DNA from: Lycium barbarum
Taxonomy: Eukaryota; Streptophyta; Magnoliopsida; Solanales; Solanaceae
Assembly: GCF_019175385.1 (NCBI RefSeq)
Contig: NC_083343.1
Span: 53,094,457 to 53,158,456 of the forward strand
Direction: 5' to 3'
DNA length: 64,000 bases
Shown: in pieces, positions 44,155-56,979 of the stretch
Layout: the number at the start of each line of letters is the position of its first letter
Numbering within the stretch: position 1 is the first letter of the stretch
The notes under the pieces: model-generated
The model's input: only the letters and a program-made list of their open reading frames with translations
Databases searched by the model: none
Told to the model about the DNA's origin: nothing
Position numbers and translations under genes: made by a program

Positions 44155-44506
44155 CAATCCAAATATGCAGATATACATAAAAATGCGCTATGAACACACT
44201 CGTGGCCTCAGAATTCCCATTGGAGGTCTCGTTGACCAACTAAACCCCCAATACCTCAAAACTAACTTTCCAACCCAAGTCCCAAAATTCATCCGAGTGC
44301 ATTGGGAACCGAACCGAATATACACACAAGTTCTAAATGACTATCCGGACCTCTCAGAATCGACAGATATTCGAAAGAGGTCTGTTTACCGAAAAGTCAA
44401 CTATGAGTCAAATGATTTTCAGTTAAAAGCCAAACTTTCCAAACGTCACATCAAAACTCACTCCGATGCCTAGGGAATCGTGACACGTATCTCTGCGGGT
44501 TGTTAC
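44155..44506 (-). repeat. Old LTR-like sequence E, right part
   Basis: Continues 32923-34227 after element D. It ends ...GCGGGTTGTTACA, which would be the LTR border, followed by a degraded equivalent of the polypurine/hairpin region (CCCGTCCTCGAGCGA). The short ORF at 44165-44473 is open but shows no recognisable domain. Confidence 0.5.
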
Positions 44507-46790
44507 ATCAGATACCAATTAAACAATCACCCGTCCTCGAGCGACAAGGAAGAGAATGGGGAAAGACACCTGAGCCCGCAACAGTTGGGGATATCTCAAA
44601 CACATATCGGGATTGTCCTAGTAGGAAAGACTCGCATTGAACAAAATTTAATGCTAATGAAACAACACAAAACTTTAGACATAACAAAATCGTAGCCCAC
44701 TCTAAACCGGTAGACTATTTTGATTCCGCGAACCATTTCTTCACCCTTCTCAGTCGTTCATAGAACCACGATTTATTAGACATAACGCAATCATAGCCCA
44801 ATCTAAACTGGTAGAACATTTTGATTCGCGAACCATTTCTTCACCCTTCTGAGTCGTTCATAGAACCACGATTTGTTAGAAACACATGAATACACACCTC
44901 AAGCCCAAAACCATGACTTACTCTTTCCAGAAATGTACCCTTGCTCCATCTGAGAATTTTATGCAATCCTTTCAAAACTGATCTTACTCAGAGTCAACAT
45001 GGCTAGTTCCAAGTCTTTTTAACCCTCAAATCATAATACAGGAACATACCACTGAATACTTTACCAAACTAGGTCCGTAGGAAACTAACGGATCACTCTA
45101 AACACATATAGCAGGCATTGCACCTACTCAACCATTACCAAGCCCATTCTAACCATATACTACCCGAATAACTGTTCTCTGTAACAAAATTATTGTATTC
45201 ACCTGCAAGCCCTGATAAAACTCGGTAAACCCTTCATACGTCACATATGAACCGCAACTCATCGAATCCTAATAGGTGATTTACTAGAAACTCATAGATC
45301 CTCTTGGGAAGATAACATACTCCAACAAGCTTCACTCGAACAATTTCGACCTTGAATGAATGCAACACCCTTGTATACCACCAATAGTCACTCGAATGGA
45401 TTCCAAATTCCCGACACAATCATAGTCCTATCGCACATCTGTGGCGGCCAATTCTAATATTTTCCTCATGCATAAAGAATCATGTCTATCACTCTCGACT
45501 CCACAAGTTGAGTTCGATCCAAGTTATCAACTTAGTACCAAAGAACTATACCTTATGATTTCAATCTTTATGTTTCTCCACCTTTACTCGATACGCAAAT
45601 CTGATACAATCCCGAACCTTTCAACGCAAAACTCGTAGCCTCATATAATACCCCTTAACCATAGAATATCCTGATATAACACCTCGATATGCCCATAACA
45701 ATTTCGAAAGTATCAAATCCTACAACTACCACTCTAAACCTCATGTAATTTTCCTCATATCACTTAGTCTATTTCTATAGACTTCTTCTTTAAGCTCATG
45801 CAACAATTACTCTCGATCAACTATACCTTTTATCGACTCGTTAATTTCTCAATTTCTAATCAATTCACGATCACCGATATAGTAATCAGTCCTTGAATCC
45901 ACTAAACCGAACACCGCATAATCATAAGTATTGCAAGCTAGCCGAACAAATCCTGGAGATAGGATCTTACCACACACTCTGCACATTAGAGTTTCTTAAC
46001 GCTTACAATTCTAAATTGAACATTCTTTAAATCCAGCATATCACATAACACTCTTACCAATATCCTTATGTATCCAACTGAATCTTCCTTGCCCGAATTG
46101 TCCTACTCAATCTCCAAAATGTTATCCTAAACTTAACTCAGTTAACACATCATTGATCTACCATTTCAAGCATCCGTATTTACTAACTTCTACTCAAAAT
46201 CCTTAACGTTGCTAGCCCTCAAAAAATCACCTCTTACTTTATTAATCGAATCTGAACACCTCTAACCACTCGCGCGACTATCCCTTATATTCAATCATAT
46301 AAGACGAGTAATAACACCACTAATAGCGGGATCTAGTCAAATTTACACAATGAATACAAGGCCCCCAACCTTAATCCAACATTAGGTGCAACACCTAATT
46401 AACCCTCCTGAGTACTAAATTCTTAAACGGACTCAACACTGATAATCATTCCATTCGTCAATCACTGGCCCTAATAGCTCACGACACAATTGAAAATTCT
46501 AACTCATCCTTAAACTCTCAAGCCCACCCTATACTGAAAATTCACAACCAATCTCTCACATCACTAATTCTTGCTTCAATGATTTCCTTTCTGTCCTCAA
46601 CCTTGAAGACACCAATCAACGTCATCGATCACACCTTTTACTGAAGGTTATGATATAATGCCACAGCAATCCAACATGAATCGAGTACCCATATTACCTC
46701 ACCTTAAGTCTTACGAACCTTAATCCTCCGAACCCGATAGCAAGATGTCTCATTGTAATCCTTCAGTTTCGGTATATTACACCTTGAAAT
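44507..46790. other. Degenerate internal region of old element E
   Basis: AT-rich and without recognisable genes on either strand. It contains a 101-bp tandem duplication (44679-44880) and is otherwise unique within this window. It is probably the eroded internal region of the element whose LTR ends at 44506. 46791-47039 is likewise unassigned and shows no gene. Confidence 0.4.
44679..44880. repeat. 101-bp tandem duplication
   Basis: Two copies starting ATAAC at 44681 and 44782, each with GTAGCCCA/ATAGCCCA, TTCTTCACCCTTCT and AGAACCACGATTT, about 90% alike. Confidence 0.85.
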
Positions 46791-47039
46791 TTTTTTAGCT
46801 CATGCACAACGAATAGACTGACGAAGGGCGCGATGTATTAGATGTTTTGATGAGTAAGAAATAACATTTGATGATTCAAAATGATATTTTAAAGACATGA
46901 GAAGTAGGAGGAGGTAGTGGTTAAGGAAGGCAAGGCATACGTTATATATCGGAAAGGATTTACGAGTAACAATGTATGATGATTAAATGATGCTTTGGAG
47001 AAGAGTTATAACGTCCCTTAGATTGGTATTGAGGTGTTA

Positions 47040-47425
47040 ATCCAACACACATACCGCTTCCGTACTAACCCCTTTTCTTCGGGGGCTGCGTTTCATGCCA
47101 CACAGGTACCTACGAATGAATAGAAGAATTGTCAGAAGATGTTTCAGCAGGATTGGCGAGCTCCATTTGCTTCTGGAGCGTTGCCGAGTCAGAGTGTATG
47201 TATGTTCTGATTTCTGGACTGATGTTAGAGACTTTGCAGACAGCGTCGTGGGTATTGGTTGTCAGTCTGTAAGCGGCTCCATCAGCCGATATGTCGATCT
47301 GTGTTATGTAATAAATTTTGTATAATTACAGATTTTGTTAAGTTTTGAGAACGATAAAAGAAAGATTTCGAAAGCTTAATTTGTATTTTACTTTTATTTG
47401 ATTTTCAGAGTCCGAAGAAATTATG
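47040..47425 (+). repeat. LTR remnant I (U5-like part)
   Basis: Resembles the last third of the LTRs of C and F: TACTAACCCC, CTTCGGGGGCTGCG, CACACAG|GTAC (AG 47104-47105, 37 nt from the branch-like A 47068), ACTTTGCAGACAGCGTCGTG, and AAGCGGCTCCATCAGCCGAT hairpin. It is clearly diverged from F, so it is a different, older element. It is cut on the left and interrupted by F at 47426. Confidence 0.75.
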
Positions 47426-49416
47426 TGTTATATCCCGTATTTTTGCGTATTCGGAAAATTTGAAATAATTGTGACAAGTTAAAGACAAGGCTGCGTTTTG
47501 ATCTTGTTTGATACATAAATTGTTTATGAAAATTTTGGATGTGGAAATATGAGAAAAGTTTAGGGGTAAAAAAAAAAAAAAGGAAATTCACAAAGTGGCT
47601 CAAGGAAATATTGTGAAAGGCCAAGGGCAAAATTGGAATTGGCGAATTATTTGTTCATGAAAAAAAGAAAGAAAGAAAGAAAGGAAATGAAAAACTAAGG
47701 GGAATGTGCCATGCACATGGGTGTGGGCCATGTCCCATGTCATCTTTTAATATGTGGCACATGGATGAAAATTCATCACATGGCCATTTGGAACATTCAA
47801 GAAAGTGGGAGAAAGAAAGAAAGAGAAAGAAGATGAAGAACAAAAAAAAAAAACAAGCATATTTCGGCCAAGGTAGGGGGATTTTTCCCCCATGAAATCA
47901 TGCCCCTAAAATTATTTTCTTGTTGTATTTCTACTAATTCAAAGGCCCTCTACAACGTGGTGTAGTTATTTCGAAAGATAAGACGTTCGTTTCATCAATT
48001 TAGCAACCTTAGCCAAGAGGGAAGTTGAAGGAAAAAGGTAAGAATTTAACCTTCCTTTCTATGTTATGGATGCTTGGGAATGTTGTGGTGTGTAGAAATG
48101 CATGATAATCATGAAAGATAACGTGTGTTAGGTGTATGTGGTCGTGTGTATGGGTGGTTTGCAAGAACAATGATTTAATTGTTTATTTAGTGTTTTAGTT
48201 GTTGATGTTGTGGGTTCTATGTTTATAATGAAAGTGTGATGGTTTTAGTTGAAGTTACAAGTGTTGGAGAGTAGTCATGGAAGCCTATGTGACTAGAGTA
48301 TTATTGCTTGTATACATATAGAAAATAATGTTGTTAAGGTATGAATTGTTAGCATAATTCATGAACTTGGAGAAAGAAAATATGTTGTTGTTGTTGTGAT
48401 TCCATTTGGAAGAATTCGAGTGGCATAGCATATGGGATGGAATTGTTGAATATTGAATGGATTGCTTGAAATGTTCCTGGCCTATGTTTGAATAATCTTA
48501 AATTAGTGTATGAATGCAAAAATGTTGATATCGATTTGAAAGTGTGAAGTCGGATTGGAAGTTGATATGTTATGTAGAAAAGAAGACAACATATGTTAGA
48601 ATGTGCTTCAATTCGATCGTTGATGTTATTGGTATTGTTGTTGGTTTGGTTGTTGATATTTGGAGCCGAGTTAAATCTCGGGGATGATGCATTTGCAGGG
48701 GAAATGCTGCCGAAATTTCGGCAGAATATAAGTGAATTTATTTGAAAGATTAAGACAAGTATTGGCTTAAGATTGAATTCTTAAAGCTTTATGATTAATA
48801 TTTGGTAAATGTGACCAATTGTAGATTTTGGAGGAAACGGGATTTGAATTTGGACAAGCGTAAGAGGAAAGTGAGGTATGTAAAGCTCACCCTTTCCTTC
48901 TTTTGGCATGTCCTATGTATACTAGGTCAAGACTTGAGCCTCGGGAACAATTCTGTCCATCGAAACCCGAGTTTGATTTTGAATACTATTCGTTCAATGT
49001 AATTGAACTATAATTCTTATGTTTTGTTGGAAAGGTGTCTAAACATCCATAACTTCCACAAGCGTATTCGGATTGCTTTGAAACTTTCTTGGATGACTCC
49101 ATAGAGTCCAATGTTTGCAATTTATATCCGCCACCTCGACTTGACCCGAGGTGGGCCCACAAGTTCCGAAACTTCCTTCGTTTGTCTCACTTGAGCTATC
49201 CTTGTATGATATGAAAGTATGACTTTCGTCTACGAATCTAAGACTCCGTTTGCTTCGTTCCATAAGTCATTGGAAAGCTTCTTAATGTGAATATCCTGAT
49301 AATACATTCGATTCTTTTACCGGGTTTTGATTTATGTGCACCTAATTTCTTACTACTCCGCTCGTATATATGCTATGATCCCTTGCACCGAGTTCCGGGC
49401 CGGTATGTATCGTGCG

Positions 49417-51790
49417 TGTCACGACCCAACCCCGTAGGCCGTGACTAGTGCCCGATCTGGGCACCCGAACCCATCTATCAAATATTATCTCAAATTCTAT
49501 CAACTCATTCTAGTATATGGCGGAAGCCGACAAGACTTTATTTCAAATTTAGGTAATTTCCAGAAAATTTCGGCAGAGTTTCCTTTGTTTTACGGACTAT
49601 CCAATATACCCTGCACGCAGAAAATACCAACAAAAGCCACACAGGGCTAACCAAGCAATATATAAACATATGCGGACCGGCCGCCTCGGCGTATAGGATC
49701 GCCCAAACAACATATGCGGACCGGCCGCCTCGGCGTATGGGATCGCCCAAACGACATGTACATACATCCATACAGAAAGACCCTAACCCACAAACATGTC
49801 CACAGACCTCTAAACAGACCGACATAATCATATGACGGGACAGGGCCCCGCCGTACCCATGAACGAATATATACAAATGCACTAATAAATATATATATAC
49901 CAAAAGTATAAGCTCCGGAAAGAGAGGAGCACTCCGAATAGCAGAAAGGGTGTCCTAAACAGGTGGATCACCAGGCTGTGCGTCTGTACCTGCGGGCATG
50001 AAACGCAGCCCCCGGAGAAGGGGGTCAGTACGAAATATGTACTGAGTATGCAAAGCAGAAGGTACAGAAATAAATCTGAATAATAATCGAATCAGATATA
50101 TAGAAAATAATACATATCAAAATGTTTATTTCCAAAGTATAAATTATGCATAGGGCACTGGAAAATGTGGTCGCCCGCCTGTCGATGGCGCCACAACACA
50201 GCATAACACCAGAAAGTTTCAAATCTCCGAATCCCCGTCACACATCACAACACAACATAACGCCAAACACAGCATAACGCCAAACATAAGTGGAACCCGG
50301 CCCTCGAGCGAGGAGCACGGTGAACCATAAACACAGCATAACACCGGAATGTATCAAAAAGCGCACGACAACAGAACCGGCCCGGGAACCGGCGAACGAT
50401 ATCATAGTAGGCACGAGCGGAGTAGTGAGGAATCATATGCATAAAATCATTATTATAAATCCGAAGGATAAGTAAAATAGTCATATTCGAAATCGGAATA
50501 ATAATTATCACTTTTTGATTCAAAGTTGTCGAATTTACATAAAGGGCGTCGCGGGACCCACGGACGAGTATAGACCCGAACTGAGCCCGCCTATGAAAAA
50601 CATACCCATTATACATCAAGCAAACTCCTATAAAAATTATTGGAGCGATCCGAGCCTCTATGCGAAAAATATGGCATTCAGAGATTATAAAATTCCTTAA
50701 AGTGAACATTTTCTATGCGAATTTCGGAAAGCGATTACTTCAAATACATCATGGTTCATATTTCATAAAAACATACATAAGAGTGCCAAAGAATATATAT
50801 ATGGATCATAACATGCTCGGATCTAGAATTTGGAATTCCCTTAAAGCTCTAATCTAGCCTATGTGAAACTAAGGCATGCCAAAAGAAGGAAGGTTGCTTT
50901 ACATACCTCAAACGCTCTCCAATATGATCCAACTCAAGCTAAGTCCAAACTATGATTCGGCCTGCCCACGATCTAAAAATAAGCCATAAAATGCCAAACA
51001 TTAGCTAAAAGACTCTTTGGGCATTAAATTGTTCTTCACCTTACAATGATCATAATCAAATAACTAGGCATTAATTCATAATTTCAATCACAACACAACA
51101 ACACCCATTTACACGGCTCAAGCTCTACATACACAACTCACCTCCAACATTTCATATTTCATGATTTTCCTCCATTATAACATACTACAACATGGATATA
51201 ACCTTCATAACGCAAAAACAAAATCAAATCTTACCTTTTCTTCTTCAACTTTACAATAGCCTAGGGTTTGCAATTGGATACAATGAATGGTTAGATGACC
51301 CAAACAACTCTTCCACGCTACTTAGGGACTTCAATATAGTGGGTTAACACCAAGAAATTAATTTTTGAAGGCAAAGAAATGGGGGTTGGTTTTCTTGCTC
51401 CTAGCCGTGAGCTCCCCCTTGGTTCTTCCACTTTTTTTTTTTTGCTAAGTATAGAATGGTGAGGAGATGACTTAAGGTCATCTTTTTAAGTCCCCATAAT
51501 ATCTCTTATGGTTTGTGGCCCACACAATGTGGTGGACCAATTAAAATTGAACACCATTTGTGTGGGCCAACCATGGAAATTGTGAATAATTTTTATCTTC
51601 CAATTTTTATCACTTTTGGTCCCAAATTTTCCTAATTGTTCCATACCAATAAATTCATGCACCACATATATCTCAAAATAAAATCGAAGGTCAAGAATCC
51701 CGACTTTGTATCCCGAAATAATTTTTTTGTCCTTAACTTATCATAATTAAATCCGGATTATTCCACTGTACAAAAATACGGGTTCTAACA
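49417..51790 (-). repeat. Element G 3' LTR
   Basis: 2374 bp, TGTCACGACCC...GGTTCTAACA. Donor-like GAAAAG|GTAAGATTT (GT 51233-51234) and GAG|GTATGTAAAG (GT 50905-50906), acceptor-like AG 49991-49990. A 44-bp direct duplication with TGCGGACCGGCCGCCTCGGC lies at 49665-49757. The ORFs within this LTR recur unchanged in the other LTR and have no protein likeness. Confidence 0.95.
49990..50045 (-). promoter_or_regulatory. Conserved LTR acceptor-like module (element G, left LTR)
   Basis: The minus strand has CAGTAC/GTACTG, TACTGAC, CCCCCTTCTCC, GGGGG, CTGCG...CGCAG|GTAC. The spacing from branch-like A (50025) to AG is 35 nt. The second copy is at 57553-57608. Confidence 0.6.
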
Positions 51791-51825
51791 TCCTCCCCCC
51801 CTTTAGAACATTCGTTCTCGAATGT
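51791..51825 (-). promoter_or_regulatory. Element G polypurine tract and adjacent hairpin
   Basis: The minus strand reads AAAGGGGGGGAGGA at the LTR border. The hairpin 51808-51825 is ACATTCG/CGAATGT with loop TTCT. Confidence 0.85.
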
Positions 51826-51907
51826 CAGATTAACCTTACCGGTCATACAATAATTTGGGGAAGTTTCCTTACTAACTATCACAACAATACAATCATTGAT
51901 CAACGAT

Positions 51908-52429
51908 TCATTTATCAAACAACATAGTCAAATAGAGAATTGGATTACCTGTAGGCTCTGAAAATAAATGAGGATACTTCTTCTTCATATGCTCCTCAGC
52001 TTCCCAGGTCATTTCCTCTCGGTTATTGTTCCGCCACAGCACTTTAACAGAAGCCATATCTTTGTTCCGCAACCTTTTTACCTGGCGATCCAATATGGCT
52101 ATAGGCTGCTCCTCATAAGATAGCTCCTCTGTGACCTGAATGTCATCTACAGGAAAGACTCTGGAAGGGTCACCAATACACTTACGAAGCATAGAAACAT
52201 GAAATACCGGGTGTACCGCTCCCAAGTCAGCTGGCAAATCCAATTCGTAGGCCACCTTGCCTATTTTGCGAATAATCAGATAGGGCCCAATATATCTCGG
52301 ACTGAGCTTTCCTTTCTTGCCAAATCGCATAACACCTTTCATCGGTGACACTTTCAGGAACACCCAATCGCCAATCTGAAACTCTAACGGTCGACGTCGC
52401 TTATCGGCATAAGATTTCTGTCGGCTCTA
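51908..52429 (-). pseudogene. pol: Element G pol C-terminus: SH3-like and chromodomain, after a stop
   Basis: In frame with the upstream pol but cut off by a TAG at 52429-52427, where element A has Gln (LLAAQSRQ). It contains IGDW-type motif (upstream of the Met at 52363), [25 protein letters not shown] and the chromodomain ([35 protein letters not shown]). Without it, integrase would lack its heterochromatin-targeting tail. Confidence 0.88.
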
Positions 52430-55400
52430 GGCTGCCAACAATCTTTCTCGAATAAGTTTCACCTTATCCACGGCCTGCTGGACCACATCTGGGCCAATCA
52501 ACTCAGTCTCCCCAACATCAAACCAACCGATCGGTGATCTACACTTCCTGCCATACAAAGCCTCATATGGTGCCATCTGAATACTGGAGTGGTAGCTGTT
52601 ATTATACGCAAACTCAACAAGCGGTAAATGGTCGTCCCAGCTACCCCTGAAATCAATAACACAGGCACGCAACATATCTTCCAATGTCTGAATAGTGCGC
52701 TTGGCCTGTCCGTCGGACTGGGGATGGAAGGCTGTACTCAGGCTCACCTGGGTCCCCAATCCCTCCTGAAACGATCTCCAGAACTTAGCTGTAAACTGGG
52801 CACCTCTATCTGAAATAACAGACACAGGAACTCCATGAAGTCGTACAATCTCCCTGACATAAAGCCTGACAGAATCCTCAGCTGAATAGGTGGTCCGAAC
52901 CGGAAGAAAATGGGCTGATTTCGTCAGCCGATCAACAATAACCCAAATAGAATCATACCTCCGTGGAGTGCGAGGTAGACCTGTAATAAAGTCCATATTA
53001 ATGATCTCCCACTTCCACGTCGGTATCTCCATCTCCTGCAATAGCCCACCGGGCTTCTGGTGCTCAATCTTAACCTGCTGGCAATTTGGACACTGAGCAA
53101 CGAACTCTGCTATATCTCTTTTCATACCGTCCCACCAATATAGGCATCTGATATCATGGTACATCTTCGTCGACCCTGGGTGAACAGAATATCGGGCGTA
53201 ATGTGCCTCGCCCATAACCTGTCGCCGCAACCCTGCAACGTCAGGTACACACAATCTGCCTCTGTGAAATAACACTCCATTAGGTGACATCTCAAACGGA
53301 GTCTTCTCCTGTGCCAGCGCTGCGTCTCTGTACTGTGCCAGAATAGGATCCTCATACTGATGCCGCTTAATATCTTCTGTAATAGAGGACTCAGCAATAC
53401 CTCGAACAGAAACCCCAACATCTCCAGAATCAGCCAAGCGAACTCCAAGACTAGCCAACTGATGAATATCGCGAACCATTTCTTTACTCTCTGATGGCAC
53501 GTCTGCTAGGCTGCCCATAGACTTGCGGCTGAGTGCATCCGCCACAACATTAGCTTTCCTAGGATGGTAGAGAATGTCAACATCATAATCTTTCAGCAAC
53601 TCTAACCACCTCCGCTGCCGCAAGTTCAGCTCCTTTTGCCTAAAGATGTACTGAAGGCTCTTATGATCTGTATAAATGTCAACGTGAACCCCATATAAAT
53701 AATGTCTCCACATCTTCAAAGCATGAATGACCGCGGCCAGCTCCAAATCGTGAGTAGGATAATTCTTTTCATGTTTTCTGAGCTGCCGGGAAGCATAAGC
53801 TATCACCCTGCCGTGCTGCATCAACACACATCCCAAACCAATACCAAAGGCATCACAATAAATCACATATCCATCTGGACCCTCCGGAACAGTCAGGACT
53901 GGAGCCGTAGTTAACTTCTCTTTCAGCAACTGGAAGCTACGCTCGCAAGCATCTGACCACTGAAACTTAGCTCCCTTCTGAGTCAGCCTTGTCAAAGGCG
54001 CTGAAATGGAAGCAAACTTCTCCACGAATCTCCGATAATAACCAGCCAATCCCAGAAAGCTACGCACCTCTGTCGGCGTCGTAGGTCTAGGCCAATTCTT
54101 TACGGCCTCGATCTTCTGGGTATCCACCCGGACGCCATCAGCCCCAATAATATGTCCCAGAAATGCCACTGAAGATAACCAGAATTCACACTTAGAAAAT
54201 TTAGCATATAATTCCTGGTGCCGAAGTGTGCCAAGTACCGTCCTCAAATGGTCCGCATGCTCTGCCTCTGACCGAGAATAAACCAGAATATCATCGATAA
54301 ATACGATCACAAACATATCCAAGAACGGTCTGAACACCCGATTCATCAGGTCCATAAATACTGCTGGGGCATTTGTCAGCTCAAAAGACATAACTCTGAA
54401 CTCATAGTGCCCATATCGGGTCCTGAATGCTGTCTTGGGAATATCAGCCTCTCGTACCCGGACCTGATGGTAACCCGATCGCAGGTCTATCTTCGAGAAG
54501 TACCTGGCACCCTGCAGCTGATGAAACAAATCATCAATCCTGGGGAGGGGATATTTATTCTTGATGGTTACTTTATTCAACTGCCGATAATCAATGCACA
54601 TCCGCAGCGAGCCGTCTTTCTTCCTCACAAATAATACCGGAGCTCCCCAGGGTGACGCACTAGGCCGAATGAAACCCTTCTCCAATAAATCTCTCAGCTG
54701 CTCTTTCAATTCTTTCAATTCTGCAGGTGCCATTCTGTACGGAGGAATAGAGATAGGCTGAGTGTCTGGCAACAGATCAATAGCAAACTCTATCTCCCGT
54801 TCGGGAGGAAGACCCGGAAGCTCAAATACATCTACAAATTGATTAACCACTGGGACTGACTGAAGAGTCGGTGCCTCTGCCTCTAAATCATGAACACGGA
54901 CCAGATGATAAATATACCCCTTTCTGATCATTTTCTCAGCCTTGAGGTATGAAATAAACTTACCCCTCGGCGATACTGTATTACCTGCCCACTCTATAAC
55001 TGGCTCCCCTGGGAATTGGAATCGGACTATCTTCTTTTGACAATCAACATTAGCATAGCAAGAAGCTAGCCAATCCATACCCATAATCACGTCAAACTCG
55101 ATCATATCTAACTCTACCAAATCCGCCTTAGTGCAGCGGCCACAGATAATCACGGAACAATCTCTATAAATCTGACTGGCTATAACAGAATCCCCTACTG
55201 GTGTAGCTACCTCAAAAGGCTCTATCGGTTCGGATTCTATCCCAATTTTATCAGCAACGAGTGGAGATATAAATGATAATGTAGAACCAGGATCAATCAA
55301 TGCATACACATCACGAGAGAAAACCAGTAATATACCTGTGACGACATTAGGCGAAGCCTCCTGGTCCTGTCTGCTGGCTAAGGCATAAATGCGGTTCGAA

Positions 55401-55567
55401 GGACCGCTAGAACCCGAAGCTCCGCCACGACCCCTGCCGCGGCCTGCTGGTGCTGGAGTACCTCGCCCCGCAGGGCGCATCGCCAACGAGGCTGAAGATG
55501 AACCACCGGCTGACCCGGTAGACTGAGCTGAACTGCCTGTACCACCTCTAGCCGGACAGTCTCTCAT
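52430..55567 (-). pseudogene. pol: Element G protease, RT, RNase H and integrase
   Basis: The frame opens at 55651, but its first ~26 codons are the gag region read out of frame; true homology begins near GPHMRDC. Numbered from 55651: protease D120 (ALIDPGST), RT motif A D389, FIDD D453/D454, then RNase H (YCDAF), integrase zinc site (H...H, CPNC) and core. The conserved SFGLTNAPA motif reads SFELTNAPA (Glu424). The third catalytic integrase residue is Lys984 (QAKRT), codon at 52702-52700, where A has Glu. Two residues are missing before ELPGL compared with A. Confidence 0.92.
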
Positions 55568-56775
55568 ATGAGGCCCTGACAGCCGCACACAAAGCATGCA
55601 CCCGTAGCTCGGAAACACTCTCCCGGGTGCTGTCTCCCACAATAGGAACACAAAGGTCTGGGTGGCCTCATCTGACTGCTGGAACCTCTGTCCAACTGTG
55701 AACCTGAAGCCCTAGAGCTCGGGCCTGCCCCTGAATATCCGGCACACTCAGATCTCCTGCCGGTAAACTGTGGGGGTGTACCCCGGCCTGACGGAGGAGG
55801 ATGTCTGCCTGACTGCTGCTGCTGAGGCTGTCCGCCTCGAGAATCTCCAGAATAACCTGCGAATCTGGCCCTCTTGGGCGGCCTCCTGTCCCGATCTCTG
55901 CTAGAATAATCAGCTCTATGTCGGTCCTCCATACCCAGGGCATAAGTCTGTAGTCGGGCAATATCCATGTCTGCCTGCAATGCCACCGCCATACAGCCAT
56001 CAATCAAATAGCGGTCTAACCCCATCACGTATCTGTGCATCCGATCGGCCATATCTGCTACTATGGCAGGTGCATACCGGGCCAATGAATCAAACTCCAT
56101 ATTATACTCACGGACGCTCCGACCCCTCTGCTGCAGATGCAAAAATCGGTCAACCCGCGCCCGCCGTAACTCTGGGGGCAAAAAGTGGTGAGTGAAAGCA
56201 GTCACGAACTCGTCCCAAGTAGCTGGGGTAGCACCCTCACCCCTGGATAGCTCCCAGGACTCATACCAGTGAGCAACAACATCCCGTAGTCTATGCGAAG
56301 CCAACTCAACAGACTCAGTCTCTGAAGCCCTGACCAAATCTAATAAGCGCCGCATCCCCCGAATAAAGTCATGGGGGTCCTCGTCGGGCTTAGACCCGTA
56401 AAACTCTAGAGGGCCACATAATAGAAACTCTCGAACCCTCAGGCTGTCACGCCTATCGTCATCATCATCATCTCTCCGCCCGCGTCAGCGAGCCTGTCCC
56501 GCTACCAGAGTGGTCAATAACTGCACAGCCTCTCTCAGTGTCCTGTCCTCCGCCCCTGGCTGAGGAGCTGGAGGCGCGGGAGCTGAAGCCCCTGGAGCTA
56601 ATGGTGAAGCTGCTCCAGACTCCTCTGACGATGAAGACGTAGCAGAGTCGGCTGGCCGGGACGTAATATCACGCATCATCTGAGCAAGGGTCCGAGTATC
56701 CTTCTGAGCCCAGCTGGTCTCTCCTACTACGCCCTTTTTCTTCTGGGCGGTCGTCGCCTTTTTCGGAGGCATCAC
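55564..56775 (-). pseudogene. gag: Element G gag
   Basis: Starts MMPPKKATTAQ at 56775, the expected gag start. It then has Ser/Ala/Pro-rich sequence, the LREAVQLLTTLVAGQAR helix, the capsid-like domain (PPELRRARVDRFLHLQQRG, REYNMEFDSLARY), Arg/Gln-rich tail and the zinc knuckle [12 protein letters not shown] at 56487-56485 replaces an Arg codon after AGQAR. Near 55570 one base is lost within the zinc knuckle, so the His and last Cys fall out of frame and gag ends at 55564. Confidence 0.9.
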
Positions 56776-56885
56776 TGAAAGAAAAACAACAACAGATCAA
56801 AACAGAATCATCCTAATAGCACAGTTCTATCGCACGATCTAAGATCAGAAGAAAAGACAACATCCTAAATGTCCTGTAGCCTCCT

Positions 56886-56919
56886 GTTTATAGATGTGGT
56901 GCACAACACACCGATAAAC
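56886..56919 (-). promoter_or_regulatory. Leader hairpin with palindromic loop GTGCAC (element G)
   Basis: Same stem and loop as in element A (hexamer at 56899-56904), with one change in the inner stem that gives a G-U pair on the RNA strand. Confidence 0.7.
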
Positions 56920-56963
56920 AAGACTCTACTAGACACGATCTGTGGACACTCCGAGGACAAACC

Positions 56964-56975
56964 GTTCTGATACCA
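56964..56975 (-). promoter_or_regulatory. Element G primer-binding site
   Basis: The minus strand reads TGGTATCAGAAC, one mismatch to the initiator tRNA-Met PBS of A and C. Confidence 0.92.
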
Positions 56976-56979
56976 CTTT

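Noticed and set aside
44165..44473. Coding exon of about 100 codons
   Set aside because: Lies within the LTR-like sequence E that ends at 44506; no recognisable domain and no extension on either side.
49538..50857. Several ORFs of 61-154 codons in the G LTRs
   Set aside because: They are repeated unchanged only because the LTRs are near-identical, overlap on both strands, and show no protein features.
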